Below the pieces are notes generated by a model. The model worked only from the letters and a program-made list of their open reading frames with translations. It ran no database searches and was not told the origin of the DNA. The position numbers and the translations under genes are program-made. From Liolophura sinensis (Eukaryota > Mollusca > Polyplacophora > Chitonida > Chitonidae): DNA of 64,000 bases. Every line of letters starts with the position of its first letter. The stretch's first letter is position 1. This document shows positions 27,837 to 38,763 of the stretch, one piece after another. Location of the stretch: NCBI RefSeq assembly GCF_032854445.1, contig NC_088300.1, positions 42,895,682 to 42,959,681 of the forward strand, in the 5' to 3' direction.

Positions 27837-28335
27837 TATAAGGTCATTAGTAATGTGTAATGACGTAATCGTCCGTTACTTTTGAATCACAATCTGTTTG
27901 GTTAAGGTCTGTAACGCTCATCATTTTCGAACTGTATCTAGTACCGCTTTACCTGGGGCTAGGGGCCGTAAAGGCAGCCATGCTCATTACATCTGCATAA
28001 TGCCTTTATGAACAGTTGCAATCAAAGCACGAATGAGATACCTTATTTAATTGTTATTTCACCTGAAACTCATTCATGGACTACGAATTTGAGCTTTGAT
28101 ATGGAATTCATGCCTGAAATATCCACTGTCTATCTGGCATCATTAAAAACTGATGACCCCTTCCCTCTTGTGTGTTACCGGCTTTATTTCCTATTTGTAT
28201 AATTTCTTACATACCTTTGTCTTTGGGGGCTAGTGTTAAACGTTGTTTTGGAAATGGATCTTGCGATTATCGGCTTGGAACGCCCTTTATGGACTATGAA
28301 TGGTATACGAATGTCAAACATGACACTTATACCTA
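27837..28335. mobile_element. Possible MITE-like insertion in the satellite
   Basis: About 500 bp unrelated to the satellite separates two array blocks. The ends read inward as GTATAAGGTCAT (left) and GTATAAGTGTCAT (right, reverse complement), an imperfect inverted repeat. The match is short, so the identity as an inverted-repeat element is tentative. The two open frames of about 60 codons inside it carry no domain signature. Confidence 0.35.
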
Positions 28336-28717
28336 TCACAATGTTAGACCACAGTGACACACAGAGTAGGGACCCATGACAAAGTTAGTCCACAGTGACA
28401 TGTGGTGTGGGCACCTGTCACAAGGTTAGACCACAGTGACCTGTAGTGTGGGCACCCGTCACAGTGTTAGACCACAGTGACACATAGTGTAGGCAGCCGT
28501 CATAATGTTAGACCACAGTGACATGTAGTGCGGGCACCCGTCACAGTGTTAGACCACAGTGACACATAGTGTGGGCACTTGTCACGATGTTAGACCACAG
28601 TGACACACAGTGTAGGCACCTTTCACAATGTTTGGCCACCGCAACACACAGTGTGGGCATCTGTCACAATGTTAGGCCACAGTGACACACAGTGTAGGCA
28701 CCAGTCACAATGTTAGA

Positions 28718-28958
28718 TTTATTTATTCATTTTTTTATTTGTGTTTTACGCCATATAAAAATATTTCACTTATATGACGGTGACCAACATTATGGTGGTA
28801 GGGACACCCAGCAGAGCCCAAGGGAAACCCCAAGACCAAGGTTACTGACACACCTTCCCAAGACCTGGGCTTAAACTCACAGCGACAGCATTGGTAATAG
28901 GCTCCTGGGTCACTGTGTCACCTTGCCTTGATAACCCCCTCTGCCATGGAGGCTTTCA
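28718..28958 (-). mobile_element. SINE-B inserted in the satellite array
   Basis: The tail TTATTTGTGTTTTACGCC is at the left, ACCAACATTATGGTGG in the middle, and CTGCCATGGAGGC near the right. The array motif ACAATGTTAGA is present at 28707-28717 and 28959-28969, which fits an 11-bp target duplication. Because the target is itself repetitive, the duplication is only suggestive. Confidence 0.8.
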
Positions 28959-29045
28959 ACAATGTTAGACCACATTGACATACAGTGTGCTCACCAGTCA
29001 CAATGCTAGACCATGGTGTCACACAGTGTGAGCACCATGCCTCTC

Positions 29046-32000
29046 ACTCCAGAATCTACATATGGCGCAATAAATATACCTGGACTTAGCTAAGAAGAAA
29101 TGTTACACTGTTTCTACGTGAACAGCGTGCCATGATCAACACAACATCAGACGTCCACATTCAAGACGTTTACGATATTACTACATTGCATCTAGTATAA
29201 CAGCAGCACCATAATAAATGCCATAAACACCTACATGTACAGAGAATCAAATGGATAAAATGCTTGTAATGTACAATACGAAATATTTCTTATTGCTAAA
29301 ATAATATCTGCACATCACTGTAACTGGTCAGTATACAGGCTCTAGATTAGATCAATCAACAATAATGTTCAAGGTTTGGCTGATTTACACGTTTAAATTT
29401 ATATGCTGTATGTGCAATACAGTGCATATTTATTTTTTACATTTCATGATTCCTGTTGCTTTTAATTATCACGTTAAGCTATTTTTTCTCCACCAAGGAT
29501 ATTGTGAGAAATCTAGCCTTGTGTCTGGACAAGACACATACAAATATACTATCTGTTAATACTTTAAGCAGAAAATACAATGCAAAAACAAACTAAAACA
29601 ACTATTAAAACAGAATCACATGCGCAAAGTTTCACTCAAAAACAAGGACCTACATGTACATGTAGACGCACATGTAACTCCCTTATATTGGTCATACACA
29701 TCAGCTTGTTTACTTGTCTGGGAATTATGGCACAGTCTCAATAACAATATGCACTACATAAGTGCTGCCTCAATGGAATGCCATGCTAAAGACAGAAACC
29801 CTAAAGAATTTTTTTTTTTTGCATCAATGTATCTAAAAAATCAAGTTTCAGAGAGTGAAATATGAGCGAAAAGATGAAAACTTCAATTCACACCAAAACT
29901 GTTCCTACATGACTTCAACTTTTACATGTAGTGGTATTTCTACTTTTGCATTTGTCACCTGACAGCTAGTATAAATGCACAGCAAATCTCACCTTACTGC
30001 AGCTTCCTACTGGCAAGAAGAGCACTATTAGTTACCTGCAACCTTTATGTGTGTGTGATATTCAAAAATAAAAGCTTGAAAAACGAAAAAAAAAATATAG
30101 TGTAACAAAACAATTTACAACAGTGCCTTTGGGAAGTCCATGTAAGTCGATGTAAATCCATGTAAGTCTATGCGAGTCCACTGACATCTTGAAAATACAC
30201 AGAAAAGCATCTTTACAATGTATAAGGGTGTGCAAGTGATTAAGGTGTGTATGAAATGCAGATCTTACATCCAACATGACATCATCAAAAATTTAAGAAC
30301 ACAAACTTCTATGATTACAATGAAATTTTTTCAACTATGGATAGGTAAATTTAGAGTCAATTCCTACGAAACAATCAATGTTTGAATATTAGAACAGTAC
30401 CTGGAAAATTAGACTCACAATGTATAAAACTGATCTAGCTATAAGCTATAATTGACATATGAGCCTAAGGCCAGAGTTACCTTCTCTCCTGATCCAGTTA
30501 TATATCACACTTTCTCAGTATTGCATATAATTACTTCTCTGCAATTATTTAAGATGCAATCACAGCTCTGCATGTGTACAATTCAGGTCTATCAATGTGA
30601 AGAAGTATGTGTATAGAACGATGAAATGAATATCGACATCTGGTTTTAATTGCATGTAAGTTGTTTATTTGCCTTCAGCCAGACAACCCATGGACAATAC
30701 AAATGTATATGTTGATAGGGTTAGTGTACTCATCAGCATATGGCCAATGAAGCCACACATGTAGAATCAGATTACAGTTATCACACAGGCTGTTCTTTGT
30801 ATACGGTAAGAACAGCCAGAAATGGGTTGAAACCCTAGCAAATACTAGTTAAGGACACACTTACCTGAGGGCCATTATGTCCGCTGTGGGGTTACCAGTC
30901 AGTTGTAAATGACCACTGGTCAAGCGTCTGTGGTCTCTCCATCTCCTGCTAGGCAGTGTCAGTACTTCTGGTCAACAGAGAAGACAAAACAGCCATGTAA
31001 AGACTGGCACCACATGTGTGTTCACAACAGAGGTCAGCCTTGTACCAGAGAGATGGTGGGGGAAGGGGGAGGGGTGGGGAGAGATCCACAGACCTGCACT
31101 TCTTAGAAATACACCACTTCCAATAAGAAAACCTGTCACTACAATACTTTCAGCCTCACATCAAACCTGCATTACTCTCGTTATCTACTCATCAACGAGT
31201 GAGAGTGAATATTAATTAAGGATAGGTGACATCAATACTTTTGCCTCCAGGGTTAAGCATGATGGAGAAGAGCTTACAGCTTACGTGATCGCATTACCTG
31301 AACTCTACCTGGAGCCACGTGTCACAAAATACAGCTCTGGGGACGGTTCACCACACAGCATGGGACACATCACAAAGCATTATATAGACTGAAGATCTCG
31401 GAGCTAATTACAGCTTTCTCTTTGGATTGGTGATAAGTGTAAGCCGCCACTGACAGGACATACACTGTACCATTAGGATTTCCTTTATCCCCATCACATG
31501 CTTACTGTTCTCCTTTGAACCAATGTTAAACAATACATGTAATCCTAAAATATGGAATCATTACAAACTGTGCAAACATTCCGAAATAATTTTAACTAAA
31601 TTGTTTAAAAGTAAATGACCTACACTTTTGCGCATAAAAAGTGCCTTTTAGAGGGAAAGAAAGGTCAGAAAATATTACCTTAGGATTATTTTTTTTTTCT
31701 TTTTTTCAGTAGGATATCATCCTGCCTTCTTTAGAGCAAACCTGGAACCACTTTATTAAGCTCAATACAGCGCTCCGATTCAGAAAAAATGAGCAACATA
31801 GTCTTGGAGGAAATGTTAGGTAAATTACAGATGTAAAAAAAGTCAAAGCAATTACATTACAGAAAAACATACACTTTTGAAAATGATAGCTTGTGCACAT
31901 GCATATGGTATTCTGAATGTTTAATTTATGAACAGTACATGTAGTTCAACAGGAGTCCACTACATGTACATCGTTAACTTATCTGCAAGAGCTAGCTTTA

Positions 32001-33660
32001 GAGGCTGATAAATAAAATGAACATAATTACATGATAAAATAGTGCACACCTTACATTCCGTATGCTTTTCTGTCAAAATTACATCTTGACCTTGCAAATG
32101 GCAATAAATGCACAAAAGACTTCACAGAAGAAACCGTAAATGTCAAGACAAGGTAATATAATGTTGAACTAAGTCATACAAATGTAGCTGTGATGCCAAA
32201 AGATCAAAAGTAAAATATATACTTGTACAGCAAGTATGAATGAATGAATGCTTGGGGTTTTATGTACAACAGGGATACGATATATAGTCTTTACTGTACA
32301 TCGTTACAAGTATGTGGTCTGATTTCTAACATATATAGGTACAAGACACTCTGCAGTCCCTTACAAAACATAAGAAAGAAGCTGAGTGAATCTTATTAAT
32401 TTCTGGGCTTATTACACATTGTTAACCCACATACAATCCCACAAAATGTCAACATGATTCATGCATGTAATTACGCCACACACTTCCGGACAATAAATGT
32501 GCCCAGCAATCTGGTGCATAGCCATCTTTTCCACTCAATACACGACCAGATAATGACGGAGGTCTCTGTGATCTAGACTTACAGAAATTTAAATTTTCCC
32601 ACAGAAAAACCTCAACTTTGCTTTAAGTGGTAAAAATCTTTTAACACCAAGATTGGCATGTCTATACATTTAAGTGCAATCTAATGTAAAATGACTATTT
32701 ATGGTATAAAATGCAAGAAGACTCTGAACGGAAACTTGAAGGAAGTCTACAGACAACCAAGATCTGGCCATCTATTTTTGGTATGCTCATGAAACTGTGA
32801 AAAAAGTAAACACGTCATTATTCTGACACTGAATTCTATCGAAGTAAAATGATATTCATCAGAGGGGTAACCATGGGAACAAATAACAGGGCACTTCAAC
32901 GTTTAAAAAATGTACCAGAACACAATCTGGATGAATATTCTTCTTGCGAAATCTTGCCATATAAGACGTCCTTAATTGAGGACACTTCATTTTTAAGCAT
33001 GATTTCAATTTGATCTCCTTACAAATTGTGAGATAACTAAGCCAATGAAATCATACGGGACTCTTTTCTTTTAAACATGTAAGTACATCTAGGGGCAGCA
33101 AAACTTGCAATCTGTAAATGTACATGTAATTTACAAATGTAAACATCAGACATACTGCATTTCCGCTAAACTTTACCCTATTTTCAACAAACACATTTTG
33201 CTAGATTCTGATTCGTCCAACTTACTGGACCACTTTTCTGTGAAGAATGATTAATTTCCCATCAGAAAAACTTTACGTGATGGCATCAAAAGTATCACTT
33301 TACAGCCTTTCAATGTCACAAAATATTATCTTTGGTGCTGAAACTTACAATTTTCCACTAGAATATCATCTCATGTTCTAAGCAAACCTCAAAACACCTT
33401 TCTAAAATCAATGGAACTCTCAGAATTGGGCAAAATGGGCACGTCAGTAATGGACATAATTTATGGTCACCTTAGGTACACTTAATGAGCATGTACAAGC
33501 TACAGACAACCAGTAAATATTTCATAATCAACAGCTATATCTACAAGTATATACATATATAATATGTATGTGTGCAGAGTTTGAATATTTTACACATGTA
33601 CAAAGTGGCAGACTGTACTCTTGAATTAATTACTGTACAATTTAATTATTTACCTGATTG
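29046..33660. other. Non-coding; one SINE-A tail fragment
   Basis: GAATGAATGAATGCTTGGGG at about 32237-32260 is an isolated SINE-A tail. A short run of related phrases (TGTAAGTC, TGTAAATC) lies at about 30140-30175. No gene or array is otherwise recognised over 4.6 kb. Confidence 0.4.
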
Positions 33661-33662
33661 GT

Positions 33663-33881
33663 ATAGATGTCATTTAGAAAGTGGATTAAGTAACAGTATT
33701 ATTGTTAATAGGGATTACACTTTCTGAATATAGCACAGATTCTAGTGCTGAAATTTGGCTGAGACCACTGCGAGTTTCGAGCCAGCGACCTCAGAGTCAG
33801 GCACCTAACCGCCAGCAATACATGTCAACCGTCTTGACCACTCGACCAACAGGCCTTCCACAAAAATGGAAGGTAGTTGAC
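33663..33881 (-). mobile_element. SINE-C copy 1 (minus)
   Basis: A tRNA-like segment is read on the minus strand: A-box-like TGGTCGAGTGG and B-box-like GGCTCGAAACT, resembling tRNA-Leu/Ser. It is followed by a tail running left to about 33663. It is the mirror image of copy 2 at 34.04 kb. I cannot assign it to a named family, and it could instead be the arm of a larger inverted-repeat element. Confidence 0.7.
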
Positions 33882-33962
33882 AATATATAGCACAGAAAGT
33901 GTTATCCCTATTAACGATAATACTGTTACTTAATCCACTTTCTAAATGACATCTATACCTAT
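33882..33962 (+). mobile_element. SINE-C tail fragment
   Basis: GTGTTATCCCTATTAACG through TCTAAATGACATCTATACC is the reverse complement of the left end of copy 1 (about 33664-33722). It represents the tail of a third, head-less copy in plus orientation, directly abutting copy 1. Confidence 0.7.
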
Positions 33963-34039
33963 CTGATATATTCACCTAAGGGAGTGACATTGTTTGTGAT
34001 CATCAGAGGGGTAATGCATGTTCGCTGTAAAGTCTACCG

Positions 34040-34235
34040 GTCAACTACCTTCCATTTTTGTGGAAGGCCTGTTGGTCGAGTGGTCTAGACGGTTGACATG
34101 TATTGCTGGCGGTTAGGTGCCTGACTCTGAGGTCGCTGGCTCGAAACCAGCAGTGGTCTCAGCCAAATTTCAGCACTAGAATCTGTGCTATATTCAGAAA
34201 GTGTAATCCCTATTAACGATAATACCGTTATTTAC
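34040..34235 (+). mobile_element. SINE-C copy 2 (plus)
   Basis: The head GTCAACTACCTTCC and the tRNA-like GTTGGTCGAGTGGTC lead to GGCTCGAAACC (B box) and a tail ending near CGATAATACCGTTATTTA. It is inverted relative to copy 1, with only scattered mismatches over about 195 bp and about 158 bp between the heads. Confidence 0.75.
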
Positions 34236-34506
34236 CTGATTGTTATTCAACACCGCACTCAAGAATTTTCCATTTATGCTATGACCATCAGTTTTACTGG
34301 TACAGGAAGCATGAACTCCTGAGGTACAGACAATCTACCTTTCAATGGCAAGTTATTGACAAACTTGTCCAAATCCACCATATCTGTTGAAGACATAAGG
34401 TCTTTAAAGCATGTAATACTGCGCTAACAGTCGAAGGCTGGAATTGAACCCACACATTATGTGCATCATGGTTGAGAATCACATTCAGCCTACCACCGAG
34501 TCCCCA
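34236..34506 (-). mobile_element. Diverged SINE-B-like copy
   Basis: The tail-like GATTGTTATTCAACACCGC and ACTCAAGAATTTTCCATTTATG, later CTGGAATTGAACCCACAC, and the CACCGAGTCCCC end follow the SINE-B order, but the body has diverged heavily. Identity rests on order and a few blocks only. Confidence 0.4.
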
Positions 34507-35970
34507 TAACGTGTACCCGTACTAGAATGTGTAAATAAATTGTGCTGATTAGTTTTTGCAACCCAATCCATATGGAGTTTTTTTTTGTTAAAGAAAAAAT
34601 ATGTAAATCTTCATAACTGAGGCTTATATTTTATTTAATGGTCCTCTAAACCTAGGTTTGCCTTCACATAACTTACACTGGTTTATATCTATTCCTTATT
34701 TTCTGACCAGTAAACCAGCATTCAAATCATTCAAAACGCATCATTACAATAACATGTGTAACAGTGAATTACATGTAAATATACATATCAACCCAACAGT
34801 CTCTCTATACAATCCAGGGCAATGTCCTGTAAAAAGATGATTTTGTCAGGCATTACTGACTTGATCTTGTCGTCACTGAAGTCATAGGCCAAGTGACAGC
34901 TGGACCAAGTGACAGTTGGATCAAGTGACAGTTGGACCAAACAATTTATCAAGGTATTTGTCATAGGTGTGGGATGGTCATTACAGTATGCCAGATAATA
35001 GCTGTACGTCTCCTGACGATTCTTGTAGACAACAGGTTAAAAATAAAACATGGCTATTGTACTTCCCTATCCGTGTACATGTACTCACTGAAGCCTACAA
35101 TACAAGTTCTAAACTGACCACTATAACAGTTAATACAAACCACGAGACTTACCTAAAATAACCAGCTAAAACCTTGAAGAATGACCACACTAATCCATGG
35201 ACTGAGAGCAATTCAGCAACCTGCTGTGTTACAGCTGTGATTCTAGGCATAAGCCTGATATCCGATCAGATCAACAGTTTATACAGTGTGAACTCGTATA
35301 TAAATGTACACCGTCAGAATTCACACAAGGCCTAGTCTTCAACTAGGCACAACCACTAATTAACCGTAATTATATTTTGTGCACTATACAGTATAGTTTT
35401 CAGTCATCATTTCTGCCATACAGGTATACTTAAGTTCTCACCTCAAGGTTAACCACTGCCATAAGGGAAAGTGGGCTTTATAAAACATTGTCCTAACTTC
35501 TCCACGACCTTATCTACACCAGAAAACTCGTTAAAATCTGAATGTATTTTAAGACATTAAATGACGGCCCCTGAGACAGTTAAATTCAGATAAAACAAAA
35601 ACTGCAGGAATATGTCTCTACTTGTAAGACTCCCATAAGGCATTTGCTACTTCGTAGTCCATAGTAACACCAATTCAACTTTACTTGTCTCCGTCAATTC
35701 AAGTCCAGATCTTGTCTTTAACATGAAACACTCTTAACATTTCACACAATACAGCGACATAATGTTTAGCAGATTACTTCATATTTACATGTATCAAAAG
35801 CTCCAAATTCATGAAGATGGGAAAACTTGCACAAACACAGTATCACATACTGTCACTTGACCAGGGACACAACATCTCAACTGTGGACAACATAGATGCC
35901 ATAATTAAACTAACCCAAATATATGAACTTCGGTCGATATCTAGCTCTCACATCAAAACATTTACCTGCA
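34507..35970. other. Non-coding; small local triplication
   Basis: Near 34890-34940 the phrase AAGTGACAG(C/T)TGGA occurs three times in tandem. Nothing else is recognised. Confidence 0.4.
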
Positions 35971-35974
35971 CTTC

Positions 35975-36262
35975 TGGAAATTTGGTTGTGCTCTACCAGA
36001 AATCTGGTTGTGTGCCCACAGAAACTTGGTTGTGCTCTCACAGAAATTTGGTTGTGCTCTCACAGAAATTTGGTTGTGCTCTCACAGAAATTTGGTTGTG
36101 CTCTCACAGAAATTTGATTGTGTGCCCACAGAAACTTGGTTGTGCTCTACCAGAAATCTGGTTAGGTGCCCACAGAAACTTGGTTGTGCTCTCACAGAAA
36201 TGGGTTGTGCTCTCACAGAAATTTGCTTGTGCTCCCACAGAAATTTGGTTGTGTGCCCACAT
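35975..36262. repeat. 22-bp minisatellite, about 13 copies
   Basis: The unit AGAAATTTGGTTGTGCTCTC plus AC is repeated with variants (CTCTACC, GTGCCCAC). A 153-codon open frame (35811-36272) and two shorter ones cross it in different frames only because the unit length is not a multiple of three. I do not regard them as genes. Confidence 0.95.
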
Positions 36263-36921
36263 GGTAATTTGATGGCATTATTTTCACATTTTGTTAACCT
36301 CCTATGTATATATGTAAATAAATGATCTGTGTGACTTAAATTTCTTAATAAAACTCTACAAAAAAAATGAATTGTTATAGTCTAAACAAGTTTCCAAAAA
36401 TACCTGTACATGCACAAGGAATATTAGATTCATATCAAAACTCATTATTTTGGAGTAATGGATGAAGAAATTAGAGCTGTCTTGTTTGGAAATATTAATG
36501 ATTCACTTTTTCTATGTTATGCATACAGTGTACTTGTGCCTATTCAAGCTACATGTACATGCATTACTAACATCTGTGCCAAAATGCACACTGAACAGGC
36601 ACGTATACATGTGAACCTGATAATTCAGTTTGTAACTAGCACATATCTCGCTGACACAACCAGCATTTGTCATATCTATGATACTATGAAAATAACAGTG
36701 ATACTGCACTAAACAACAACAGTTTTAAAAAAATACAACAAAAAAAAACTTTCTTTCTTGAGACTTAATTTTGGACAAAACAAAAGATAAAGATCATCGT
36801 CACACGAGTTCATTTTACATGTATACTATGAGCTGTCTGGTAAAAGTTCCAAGGGGATTTTGAGGATGGGAAAAAGAGGGTGGGAAATGCTTAAGGCTAT
36901 TACAAGGTTTAGTAGTGAACA
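36263..36921. other. Non-coding, nothing recognised
   Basis: AT-rich spacer with A-runs near 36360 and 36738. No coding similarity. Confidence 0.4.
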
Positions 36922-36933
36922 AATCTACATCCA

Positions 36934-37180
36934 AATGAATGAATGAATGAATGAATGCTTGGGGTTTTACATCGTACTTAACAATCTTTCAGTAATGAAA
37001 ATGAGGAGTCATTAGATGCATGCATATGTATACTATGTCTTCTTGTAGCAAGAAGAGTCCATGCTCTAACCTTTCAGTGCTGAGCACCAAGTGAAGTCTT
37101 TGGTATGACCCGACCCTAGTTTCATTCCAGATCTCCCAAATCCAAGGCGGACGCTCTAACCATCAGGCCACTGAAGAAGT
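36934..37180 (-). mobile_element. Diverged SINE-A with 12-bp target duplication
   Basis: AATG repeats and GCTTGGGGTTTTACATCG form the left tail. The body is shortened (CCTTTCAGTGCTGAGCACC), and GGCGGACGCTCTAACCATC is the head complement at the right. The direct repeat AATCTACATCCA is at 36922-36933 and 37181-37192. Body divergence from the other copies suggests a separate subfamily. Confidence 0.85.
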
Positions 37181-37192
37181 AATCTACATCCA

Positions 37193-37500
37193 GATCAAAA
37201 CCAGTCAATCCATCTAGAGCCAACCAGTGGATCCATCTGGAGCCAACCAATCAATCCATCTAGATCAAACCAGTCAACCCCTCTAGATTCAACCAGTCAA
37301 CACCCCTTTAGATCCAACCAGTCAGCCCCTTTAAATTCAACCAGACCAGTCAACACCCCTTTAGATCCAACCAGTCAGTCCTTTTAGATCAAACCAGTCA
37401 ACCCCTTTAGATTCAACCAGTCAACACCCCTTTAGATCCAACCTGTCCGCCCCTTTAGATCCAACAAGTCAGCCCATCTAGATCACACCAGTCAGCCCAC
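37193..37500. repeat. Degenerate ~25-bp tandem array
   Basis: Units of the form TTTAGATCCAACCAGTCA plus ACCCC or GCCCC repeat about a dozen times with length variation. The array starts directly after the right copy of the target duplication of the neighbouring SINE. Confidence 0.85.
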
Positions 37501-37625
37501 AGTGTATCTACATCCAACCAACCGTCTACATTCACCCAGCAAACCCATCCACAGCCAGCAAAGCCATCCACAGCCAGCAAACCCATCCACAGCCAGCATG
37601 CCCATCCACACTCAGCCAGCAAATC
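37501..37625. repeat. Short (CCATCCACAGCCAGCAAA)n repeat
   Basis: About five imperfect units of CATCCACAGCCAGCAAACC-type sequence follow the previous array. The minus strand translates as a tryptophan- and glycine-rich repeat, which I treat as incidental. Confidence 0.75.
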
Positions 37626-38549
37626 ATACATATATTTCATTATTCTCTAAACACAAAAGCAGATTTTGAGACATAATCAGGCCACTAATCTCAGTACCCA
37701 GTACAATGGAACTAATCAGTCTACTCTCACTGTGACACCACGTATGTTACTACAATACCCATGTAGGGCTAAGCAACGCAGAATCACCTGTCAGCATGGG
37801 AAAGGATTTAACCTGATGGGAGATGTGCGACAGGAGAATCCTTCTCACCATGAACTTATCTCTATTGACAGAAAGATTAAGAACCTGTTGAATGGTGATC
37901 AATCCCTACCCGTACTGGTCACAGTAACAATCGCATTTATGATTATTCAGTCCTGACCCCTGCGCCCCCAATGTACATGCAACATGAATTCATGGTGTAA
38001 ACTACAGTAAATTGCCAAATAGATCAAAATACAAGACCTGCCAATCAGGAAACCTACTGACATTTGGTAAAAATTGTCAAACAAGTACAAATTCATGTGT
38101 TAATGTGCACATTTCTATCTTAAGTCATTAGTGCACTGGAAGGATGCCTTAAGAGGTTTATTACAAATGTGAATAAACCTCAAATGCAATAAAAAAACAA
38201 CTTTTTCAATTATTGAAATACCTAAATGTTTGTTTTTCTTTGAAGTAGAGATGGTAATAGATATGATCATTGTTTTCCCACATTATACTGACTGTTCCCA
38301 CACATCCCTCAAAACATCAGTACTTTCTTACTAACTGGATAGTAATAAGGGCTTTTTAAACCACAATACAAAACTACTGTCAAAGTCAATCATGACCAAA
38401 AAGCATTTTATTCCTAATTTCTTTTACAACTTAATTTTCTTACTTTTTATTTCAAAATCACTGATTCGATTGATCTATATACAAATAAAACCACCCAGGA
38501 TAAAACGTCATCTTAAATCATGACAACATCAATGTCATTCCTTCAGCTC
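37626..38549. other. Non-coding up to the transposon boundary
   Basis: A 96-codon open frame at 37666-37956 has no recognisable domain. Otherwise AT-rich sequence flanking the 4.5-kb transposon. Confidence 0.4.
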
Positions 38550-38565
38550 AATACACCGATCCATT
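38550..38565 (+). repeat. Left terminal inverted repeat
   Basis: AATACACCGATCCATT, identical in reverse complement to 43054-43069. Both termini continue with a CGC a few bases inward, then diverge. Confidence 0.85.
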
Positions 38566-38763
38566 CGCGATATGATTGACGGACGATAAGCCAATCAAAT
38601 TGCACAACGCGTTCACCCCTTTAGCTCCGCCCACAGGTTGGACAAAACTCCGACAACATGGCTGTTACAGTACTGCGTGACGCGTGAAACTGGTTGCAGA
38701 AGTCTAAGTAAACTCAGCCTCAAGACATCCTATATACTGTCTGAATGTTTGCCTCTTGTGAAA

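Larger units (their letters stand above)
27100..29045. repeat. Degenerate ~40-bp satellite array, interrupted twice
   Basis: The unit is of the form CACAATGTTAGACCACAGTG, then ACACAGTGTGGGCACNCAT. It recurs at about 40-45 bp spacing through 27110-27836, 28336-28706 and 28960-29040. Units differ in length and sequence, so this is an old array. The interruptions are an unrelated ~500-bp block (27837-28335) and a SINE-B (28718-28958). Confidence 0.9.

Noticed and set aside
34040-34140. tRNA-Leu/Ser gene candidate
   Set aside because: No matching acceptor stem ends can be placed, and the same segment occurs in inverted orientation at 33.7-33.9 kb, so it is a SINE-like repeat.
35811-36325. 153- and 105-codon open frames with a TEIWLCSHRNLVV-type repeat
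   Set aside because: They are generated by the 22-bp minisatellite in different frames.
37455-37640. Trp/Gly-rich minus-strand frame
   Set aside because: It is a translation of the short CCATCCACAGCCAGCAAA repeat and has no independent support.
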